This document shows positions 6,838 through 11,910 of a DNA stretch of 11,910 nucleotides, one piece after another. This stretch comes from Podochytrium sp. JEL0797 (lineage: Eukaryota; Chytridiomycota; Chytridiomycetes; Chytridiales; Chytriomycetaceae), in assembly GCA_027596195.1 (NCBI GenBank), contig JADGJG010000840.1:1-11910 (forward strand), given 5' to 3'. Under the pieces are notes generated by a model. The model was not told where the DNA came from. It saw nothing but the letters and a program-made list of their open reading frames with translations, and searched no databases. Within the stretch, counting starts at the first letter, position 1; each line of letters starts with the position of its first letter. Position numbers and translations under genes: made by a program.

Positions 6838-8013
6838 ATGCAGTCATCCATTTACGAACTGCCATCCGAGCTCATCCGCGAGCTGGTTCGCCATCTACCC
6901 ATCTCCAACGAGCTCTTGAACCTCGCGCTCTCCTCAAGATATCTGTTTGGCGCCATCATTCTCGACGATGTCGAATTTGCGATCTCGCACATCAAAGCTC
7001 TGCTGTCAAAATCCAAAATCGACACGCTCTGGGAGTTTCTCGACGTGAGCAACATCAGCTATAACTTCTGGAAGTCTCTGCCCTTCAATTATCAATGCGC
7101 AATCTATAGCTTGATCCTTCAGGAACCGACTTGGCGTTTGAATTCGAAGTTTGGTGCCACCAGTCAGAATCTCATGTTCCACGAGAGATGGCGGTTGCCG
7201 AACGAGCGCGCGTTGTGCCTGACAAAGAGAATTTCGAGGTCCATGGACATCACATCGCAAAAGGACCGGGCGTTTCGCGTGGCTGCGATGCTGGGTTACA
7301 GCGAAGTCATTGCCTTCTTACTTACGATCCCAGCTGTAAACCCAAGTTCGGACATCGACTACGCACTGCAAATATCCATTGAGCAGCCAACACGCATAGA
7401 CATTCTGAAACTCCTCTTGGCGGATTCGCGAGTCGACCCTTCGCTTCCAATCTCCGCCACCAACTCAGTCAACTTTTTCTCGACTGCTTGTGAAAGGGGC
7501 AACCTTGAAGCCGTCAAGTTGCTCTTGAAGCATGACAAAGTCAATCCACGAAGTGGGGACAATCTGGCCATTCGGGTCGCGGTCCAATCGGGAAACACAG
7601 CAGTTGTCGAGTTGTTGTTGGCTGATGGGAGATGTGATCCAGCAGTTGGAGAGCAGTGGTGCATTTGGATCGCGTCCATGTCAGATGTGGCGATGGTTCG
7701 CTTGTTGCTCAAGGATTCTCGTGTGGATCCAGCATTTCATAACAACCGAGCCATCCTGTCAGCTGTCTCCAGGAGCCAAATAGCCACTGTAAAGCTATTG
7801 ATGGATGATGCGAGAGTGGATCCTTCTGCACAGAACAATGAGGGGTTGATGTCGGCGGCGCGAGGGAATCTGGTGGATGTTGCTGCATGTTTGCTCAAGG
7901 ACAGGCGTGTGAGAACGGAGGAGGCAATTGAAGGGGCTCTTCTCGAAGCGAAAGCGAATCGAAGCTACAAAGTTGTCGCGCTTTTGACGCGTTTGTTGGA
8001 CGTGTTTGAATGA
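6838..8013 (+). CDS. F-box-like protein with ankyrin-type repeats
   Basis: Intronless 391-aa protein. Residues about 4-42 fit an F-box (LPSELIRELVRHL, then LNLALSSRYLFGAI), which in known proteins binds Skp1 in SCF ubiquitin ligases. Residues about 45-140 have no motif I recognise. From about residue 145 there are six or seven ankyrin-like units of roughly 26-34 residues, with cores such as ACERGNLEAVKLLL and endings such as RVDPS or KVNPR (near 145-170, 175-202, 212-238, 243-270, 274-300, 304-330 and 335-357). The repeats are degenerate compared with the classical TPLH consensus. The likely role is a substrate-recruiting adaptor, cytosolic or nuclear; no target can be named. Similar F-box/ankyrin proteins form large families in chytrids (recalled, not searched). 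Its stop is 16 nt before the next gene. Confidence 0.85.
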   Translation: MQSSIYELPSELIRELVRHLPISNELLNLALSSRYLFGAIILDDVEFAISHIKALLSKSKIDTLWEFLDVSNISYNFWKSLPFNYQCAIYSLILQEPTWRLNSKFGATSQNLMFHERWRLPNERALCLTKRISRSMDITSQKDRAFRVAAMLGYSEVIAFLLTIPAVNPSSDIDYALQISIEQPTRIDILKLLLADSRVDPSLPISATNSVNFFSTACERGNLEAVKLLLKHDKVNPRSGDNLAIRVAVQSGNTAVVELLLADGRCDPAVGEQWCIWIASMSDVAMVRLLLKDSRVDPAFHNNRAILSAVSRSQIATVKLLMDDARVDPSAQNNEGLMSAARGNLVDVAACLLKDRRVRTEEAIEGALLEAKANRSYKVVALLTRLLDVFE

Positions 8014-8029
8014 AAAATAACGATTTCAA

Positions 8030-9379
8030 ATGGCGAAAGCTGTCATCATTCGCGAGTGGCAGAAGCCCCAAGACCTCGCAGTGTCTGCGATTCCACCCAG
8101 TCTGCTGGTTCTCGGTGATGACCAGATCCAAGTCGAAATCATGGCGGCCGGAGTCAATTTCGCAGACATGCTGATGGTGCAAGGAAAATACCAGGTTGGT
8201 TTGAACGAATCTTGTCCCCAAACTAATTAGACGCCCCACAGACGAAGCCAAAGAGACCATTTATCCCAGGTGTTGAGTTTGCTGGCGTGGTGACCAAAGT
8301 TGGCTCGAATATCAGCGGGTTCAAGGTTCGTTCGATTCAGCTTTTCTGATCTTTGCAGCGTGCGTTAAACAGCAATACGCTTTCAGATTGGCGATCGAGT
8401 GTTTGGATCCTCTGGTCCTTCCTTCACGGGCGCATTTGCGACCCACGTGAACGTCCTTCCAACTCCCGGCGGAATATTCAAAATTCCCCCGTTCCTGAGT
8501 TTCAACGAAGCCGCAGGGATCTTTATCACATTCCCCACGAGCTGGTTGGGAATCGTCGAAAAGGCCGAGTTGAAGAAGGGCGAAGTGTGCTTGGTTCATG
8601 CCGCGGCTGGGGGAGGTGAACAACGGTCCCTTCAATGAATCTTCCACACAGAATTCTTACTGATTATTCACAAAGTTGGATCCGCCGCCGTTCAAATCGC
8701 AAAACACGTCGGTGCCATTGTCATTGGAACTGCCGGCGGCCCCGAAAAGTGCCGCATCGTCAAAGAACGTCTTGGTGCAGACTTTGTCGTTGATTACACG
8801 CGCGAAGACTGGGTCAAACAAGTGAATGCGATTGTCAAGTCGATTCCGGGACGGAAGAAGCCAGGCGTGGACGTGATTTACGACCCGGTTGGATACTTCA
8901 ACGAAGACACGAAATGCATCGCGTGGAATGGTCGCATTTTGGTGGTTGGCTTCGCCGGGACGGGAGACAAGATTGAATCGGTTCCAGCGAATCGATTATT
9001 GCTGAAGGGTGCTTCGATTATCGGTTCGTTAACACGCGGCGGGAAGTCAAATCTTGCGCTGAACACATCTTGCTTTTCAATGCAGGAGTCTATTGGGGTG
9101 GCTCCACAATTGCCGAGCCTGAAGTCGTTGGCAAAACCTGGAATGTAAGTTTCTGGTCGCGTTTTTGTCGGAGTTGAAATCTAATAACGTGTAAATCAGG
9201 GCATTTTCGACCTATTCAAAACTGCCAGAATGAACGGAAATCCCGTCCGCCCTCTTCTTTTCGATGCCAAGAGTTACAAGGGATTGGAATCGATATCTGA
9301 GGCCATGGTGGATCTGGCAAGTCGCAAAACTTATGGAAAAGTAGTTGTGGAAATCGCGAACAATTCACCCAATCTCTGA
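8030..9379 (+). CDS. Zinc-free quinone oxidoreductase (MDR superfamily, zeta-crystallin-like)
   Basis: Predicted NAD(P)H-dependent quinone or enone reductase of the medium-chain dehydrogenase/reductase superfamily, probably soluble. Six exons are inferred: 8030-8194, 8242-8325, 8387-8615, 8676-9023, 9086-9144 and 9200-9379, giving 354 aa, close to the family's usual 320-350. The GroES-like catalytic half contains AAGVNFADML and RPFIPGVEFAGVV. The Rossmann half has AAAGGVG at 155-161, split by intron 3. DPVG at 229-232 and GVYWGG at 276-281 are also typical; the latter is restored only by splicing intron 4. Cysteines for the catalytic and structural zinc of alcohol dehydrogenases are absent. 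Introns are 47, 61, 60, 62 and 55 nt; two use GTTCGT donors. The first ATG gives a canonical MAKAVIIREW start. With so short a gap to the upstream gene, its promoter probably lies within that gene's coding sequence. Confidence 0.92.
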
Positions 9380-9385
9380 GATCCC

Positions 9386-9391
9386 AATAAA
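9386..9391 (+). terminator. Candidate poly(A) signal of the quinone oxidoreductase
   Basis: AATAAA 6 nt after the oxidoreductase stop codon. Cleavage 10-30 nt downstream would leave a very short 3' untranslated region and keep the transcript out of CNT-4 coding sequence. Confidence 0.45.
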
Positions 9392-9432
9392 GTTTCCGTT
9401 TTGTCAATCCAATCAAAGTCGAATTTTTTTTG

Positions 9433-9438
9433 TTTATT
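9433..9438 (-). terminator. Candidate poly(A) signal of CNT-4
   Basis: AATAAA on the minus strand (in CCAATAAAC), just after the TTCCAACGCTTTTC motif in the sense direction. If this is the signal used, the hairpin element lies within the mature 3' untranslated region. Confidence 0.4.
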
Positions 9439-9441
9439 GGT

Positions 9442-9475
9442 GAAAAGCGTTGGAAGAAAGGGAATACTCCCTTTC
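9442..9475 (-). promoter_or_regulatory. Conserved 3' element of CNT-4 (8-bp hairpin plus TTCCAACGC motif)
   Basis: Read on the gene's own strand: GAAAGGGA, a GTAT loop and TCCCTTTC form a perfect 8-bp hairpin (9456-9475). TTCCAACGCTTTTC follows at once (the full shared 16-mer is 9442-9457). The 16-mer ends 87 nt past the stop codon. The stem sequence differs from that of CNT-1 and CNT-3, but its place directly before the same motif is kept. Confidence 0.7.
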
Positions 9476-9544
9476 AACCAGTTCTTTTTTATATTATTAA
9501 CAGCGAAAGCCCAACAAATAAATATTCTCCGAAACCCATGCGTT

Positions 9545-11379
9545 TTAGAGAATAGCACCCGCGACCGCAGCAGAAATCCACGTCGCAAACGCACCCGTGC
9601 ACATGGCACTCAACGCCAACTCAGCAAAGTCCTTCTTACGCGAAGGAGCCATAACACCCAACATGGACACTTGAATACCAATCGACCCAATGTTGGCAAA
9701 CCCGCAGAGCGCAAACGTCAACAAACGCACCGTTCTGACACTCAACGCTCCGTTCATGGGGAACGAGCCGTCCGGCTGCACGTCGGGAAGGAACGCGTAA
9801 TCGTGCATGTTGGCATACGCGACAAACTCGTTCACGACCATCTTGGTGGCCATGAATTCGGCACTCTGACGCGCGTCGGTAGAGTTGATTCCGATGCAGA
9901 ATGCAAGGGGCCAGAAGAGGTAAGAAAGAAGAAGCTGGATGGTGACCGGCTGGGACGCGTCGAGCCAGTTGTCAATGCCGAGGGCGCTGAAGGACCACGT
10001 AGTGAGGTCGTTGACGCACTGGAAGAGAGAGATGATGGCGAGCAAGGTACCGGCAATCAAGAGAGCGAGTTGGACACCGATAGCGGCACCCTTGGAGGCT
10101 GCGTCGATAAAGTTGACATCCTTTTCTTCGCTTTCAGGCACCTTGACGTTTCCTTTCGAGAGAGAATCCTCCGTCTCCGGGACAACAATCTTGGACGCGA
10201 GAAGCGAGCATGGAACGGACATAAGACAAGAGGCGAGGAGGGTGGAGATAGCTTCAGGAGAGTTTCCAGTGTACTGCATGTAGGCCATCAAGACGGCGCC
10301 AGAAATGGTGGAGAATCCAGAGCACATGGTGGAGTGAATTTCGGAACGCGTCATGAACTCGACAAAGGGCTTGACCAAGAGGGCAGATTCACCCATGCCG
10401 ACGAAGGGAGAGGCGGCCGCGACGACAGACTCGGCACCCGACGTGTCCATGAGACGCACCATGAGCCAGGCAAACTTGCCGACAAGGTACTGCATACCCT
10501 TCAAGTAGTACACAATCGAGATGAATGCGCAGAAGAAGATGATGGCGGGGAGGGTCGAGACGGCGAAAGTGTTGGCAAACGGGTTGTTTGCAACAGGTCC
10601 CAAAACAAACTCGAGACCGGCAGTAGACTCGTGCAGGAACGTGCGAACGAAGGTAGACAAGAAATAGAAGATCTGAATAAAAGATATGAGTTAGTACTGG
10701 GACCAGAGTCATGGATTGGATATGAGCTACTTACGTCAACTCCCAGCTGAGTTCTGAGCACGAACAACGCGACGGCAAACTGGCAGAACAATCCAACCAC
10801 GACAGTTCGCCAGTTGATGGCCTTGCGGTTGCTGGAACAAGCCCAAAGCACGGCAATGTAGAAGGCAATTCCTCCAATGCTTTGAAGTCTTTCTGGGATG
10901 GTACCGGTTTCTGTCACAGGTGATCCGCATGCGACAGCCACGACAATAGCAAAGTAGAGAACAGCGGCACCGGGAAGCATAAACTTTTGCGGAATAGTGT
11001 TGGGAATCCATCCAAAGCAGACATCGGCGGCCCTGCCAACAGGTGCTGTTGAATTGAATCAGTTTAGTAAAAGAAAAAAGAGAGAAAATTTATAACCAAC
11101 CGTACCGTAAACAAGCCGGCTAATGCAAATGTGTTGAGCCAGCAAACGGAGAGAAATGAAGACGTAAATGCAGATGGCAAACACGTATCCTTCGATTCCG
11201 ACTCCCTTGATCATAACGGCGATAATAAAAGCGGTGAGAACGGCCCAGATAGCCAGGTGGTACATGACAGTCCGCTTGTCTCTCTTCCCAAAGAGCTTCT
11301 TCTCGACGGCAGGTTCTGCGGAGACTTCATGCTCCAGAGCGGCCTTGGTTGGAATGTCGAGAGCTGCAGTTTGCTCCAT
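9545..11379 (-). CDS. CNT-4, concentrative nucleoside transporter
   Basis: Nucleoside/ion symporter, SLC28/NupC family, 570 aa. Exons in transcript order are 11379-11106, 11045-10735 and 10672-9545. Intron 1 (11105-11046, GTACGG donor, phase 1) is at the array-wide position. Intron 2 (10734-10673, GTAAGT donor, phase 0) is at the CNT-2 position, and exons 2 and 3 have the same lengths as in CNT-2 (311 and 1128 nt). Motifs: FVGMGE with Gly287, Met288, Glu290; NEFVAY with Glu477; GFANIGS with Asn522 and Ser525. Protein segments such as RTFLHESTAGLEF, SPEAISTLLASC and LFQCVNDLTTWSF also mark it as the CNT-2 sister. Start: 11379 is the only in-frame ATG upstream of the conserved FGKR segment, since the open frame further upstream has none. 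It is convergent with the oxidoreductase gene and downstream of CNT-5. Confidence 0.95.
10340..10453 (-). repeat. Homogenised coding patch, CNT-4 copy
   Basis: Reverse-strand copy of the 114-nt patch. It shows four synonymous differences from CNT-3, although overall CNT-4 groups with CNT-2 by intron position and protein sequence. CNT-2 itself matches only for the first 29 nt (3446-3474) and then diverges. Confidence 0.8.
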
Positions 11380-11681
11380 GTTGTTAAATTTGCTGAATGA
11401 TAACAAGGTCAAGCGGGAACGGCATGTGCGGGGGATTGTTATGTGATTTGCATTCCGAACGAACCCTATATCATCGATAGCCCGAGAGTTCAAAATTAAC
11501 CGGGTGTGACACGGAGTGACCCCCCACAAAAGCCTTCCAATTTTTGCCACCCAAAACTAACGCGAGTGGCGGATCCAGTGGATTGATACCACAACTCCAT
11601 CGAATCAGATGGCTTCAATATTAAACGCTATAAAGCTTTTACCAAGGCTCGTTGTTTGGATAGCAAATCAAATACAATTTT

Positions 11682-11687
11682 TTTATT
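11682..11687 (-). terminator. Candidate poly(A) signal of CNT-5
   Basis: AATAAA on the minus strand within AAATAAAAAAA, just after the TTCCAACGCTTTTC motif in sense direction, comparable with the CNT-4 arrangement. Confidence 0.4.
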
Positions 11688-11698
11688 TGTTTAATGGG

Positions 11699-11732
11699 GA
11701 AAAGCGTTGGAAGAAAAGGAATTACCCCTCTC
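11699..11732 (-). promoter_or_regulatory. Conserved 3' element of CNT-5
   Basis: In sense direction GAGAGGGG, a TAAT loop and TCCTTTTC form an 8-bp stem (11713-11732), followed by TTCCAACGCTTTTC (shared 16-mer 11699-11714). Compared with CNT-4, three stem pairs changed from A-U or G-C to G-U, so pairing is kept in RNA. On the other strand these would be C-A mismatches. The 16-mer again ends 87 nt past the stop. Confidence 0.7.
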
Positions 11733-11801
11733 AACCAGTTCTTTTTTATAATATTAACAACGAAAGCCAACAAATATATATACTCCTCAAAACCTTTCGT
11801 T

Positions 11802-11910
11802 TTAGAGAATTGCACCCGCGACGGCAGCAGAAATCCACGTCGCAAACGCACCCGTACACATGGCACTCAACGCCAACTCAGCAAAGTCCTTCTTACGCGA
11901 CGGAGCCATA
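11802..11910 (-). CDS. CNT-5, concentrative nucleoside transporter, C-terminal fragment cut by the window edge
   Basis: The last 35 codons and stop (TAA, 11804-11802) of another CNT gene. It reads MAPSRKKDFAELALSAM at the start of the visible part and WISAAVAGAIL at the end, identical over all 35 residues to the CNT-4 C-terminus. The Met is internal to the protein, not a start: in CNT-4 it follows LGV. Nothing upstream is visible, so whether the gene is intact is unknown. Four of 109 bases differ from CNT-4, which points to a recent tandem copy. It lies upstream of CNT-4 on the same strand. Confidence 0.88.
   Translation of the reverse strand, partial: MAPSRKKDFAELALSAMCTGAFATWISAAVAGAIL

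Larger units (their letters stand above)
9380..9544. other. Convergent 3' region between the oxidoreductase and CNT-4
   Basis: Only 165 bp separate two convergent stop codons. The plus-strand AATAAA (9386-9391) and the minus-strand AATAAA (9433-9438) face each other with about 40 bp between them, so the transcripts probably overlap at their ends. From about 9405 rightwards the sequence is duplicated beside CNT-5. Confidence 0.6.
9421..9653 (-). repeat. Duplicated block, CNT-4 copy (3' end of gene plus flank)
   Basis: Matches 11672-11910 at the CNT-5 end. In the coding part (9545-9653) there are four differences in 109 nt and the 35 encoded residues are identical. The noncoding flank is also clearly alignable, with scattered substitutions and small indels. 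The two copies are offset by 2257 bp, about one gene plus spacer, as expected of a tandem duplication. Confidence 0.85.
11380..11801. other. CNT-5/CNT-4 intergenic region
   Basis: No gene was seen in these 422 bp. In transcript direction the region starts with the CNT-5 3' flank and element (about 11801-11675). It then holds the CNT-4 promoter, with a TTTATAG-like sequence near 11630, a C-rich run near 11520 (G-rich in the sense strand) next to two GTCAC copies, and a TTATCATT (GATA-type) sequence near 11399. None of these is strong enough to call singly. Confidence 0.6.
11672..11910 (-). repeat. Duplicated block, CNT-5 copy, running off the window
   Basis: Partner of 9421-9653. Similarity continues to the window edge, so the full duplicated unit is longer than can be seen. 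Confidence 0.85.

Noticed and set aside
9401..10750. Very long plus-strand open frame of 449 codons
   Set aside because: It is the antisense of CNT-4 exon 3. The translation is low-complexity and charged with no domain, while the minus strand encodes a conserved transporter.
11380..11550. 57-residue N-terminal extension of CNT-4 in an open frame
   Set aside because: The extension has no in-frame ATG and does not match the N-termini of the paralogues; it reads as promoter sequence.
11639..11866. 75-codon minus-strand frame resembling one at 9331-9609
   Set aside because: The two frames resemble each other only because the DNA is duplicated. Both run out of frame through the CNT C-terminus into the 3' flank.
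1..11910. tRNA, rRNA, CRISPR or transposon features
   Set aside because: None was recognised on either strand; the repeats seen are gene duplications and short cis elements.

Overview
The window looks like nuclear DNA of a compact fungal genome. Genes are close together (16 to about 510 bp apart). Twelve spliceosomal introns of 47-64 nt can be placed, each with a GT donor and AG acceptor and many with a CTAAC/CTGAC-like branch sequence. An F-box/ankyrin protein with repeats ending in RVDPS-type sequence recalls the large ankyrin families of chytrid fungi, so my best guess is Chytridiomycota (Rhizoclosmatium/Chytriomyces-like). That placement is inference from pattern memory, not a search.

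Four complete genes and the 3' end of a fifth encode concentrative nucleoside transporters (CNT, SLC28/NupC family, TC 2.A.41). CNT-1 (263-2106), CNT-2 (2522-4351) and CNT-3 (4862-6636) lie head to tail on the plus strand. CNT-4 (9545-11379) and the truncated CNT-5 (11802-11910) lie head to tail on the minus strand, so the two halves converge. Between them on the plus strand are a single-exon F-box/ankyrin gene (6838-8013) and a six-exon zinc-free quinone oxidoreductase (8030-9379). Only 16 nt separate the stop of the first from the start of the second.

All four complete transporters are 570-575 aa and keep the CNT signature around NEFVAY and the GFAN-x-x-S substrate motif. Gene structure and sequence pair CNT-1 with CNT-3, and CNT-2 with CNT-4; CNT-5 is a very recent copy of the CNT-4 type. 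The base-selectivity position is Met in CNT-1, CNT-3 and CNT-4 but Gln in CNT-2, so the copies may divide purine and broader nucleoside uptake. The Na+-site Asn is Ser in all four, as in the proton-coupled NupC, which favours H+ coupling.

The most unusual signals are outside ordinary annotation. First, a hairpin followed directly by TTCCAACGCTTTTC lies 80-90 nt past the stop codons of CNT-1, CNT-3, CNT-4 and CNT-5, always in sense orientation, with G-U-preserving changes in the stem. Second, a 114-nt coding patch over the substrate-binding hairpin is nearly identical at the nucleotide level in CNT-1, CNT-3 and CNT-4 but not in CNT-2, which suggests gene conversion.
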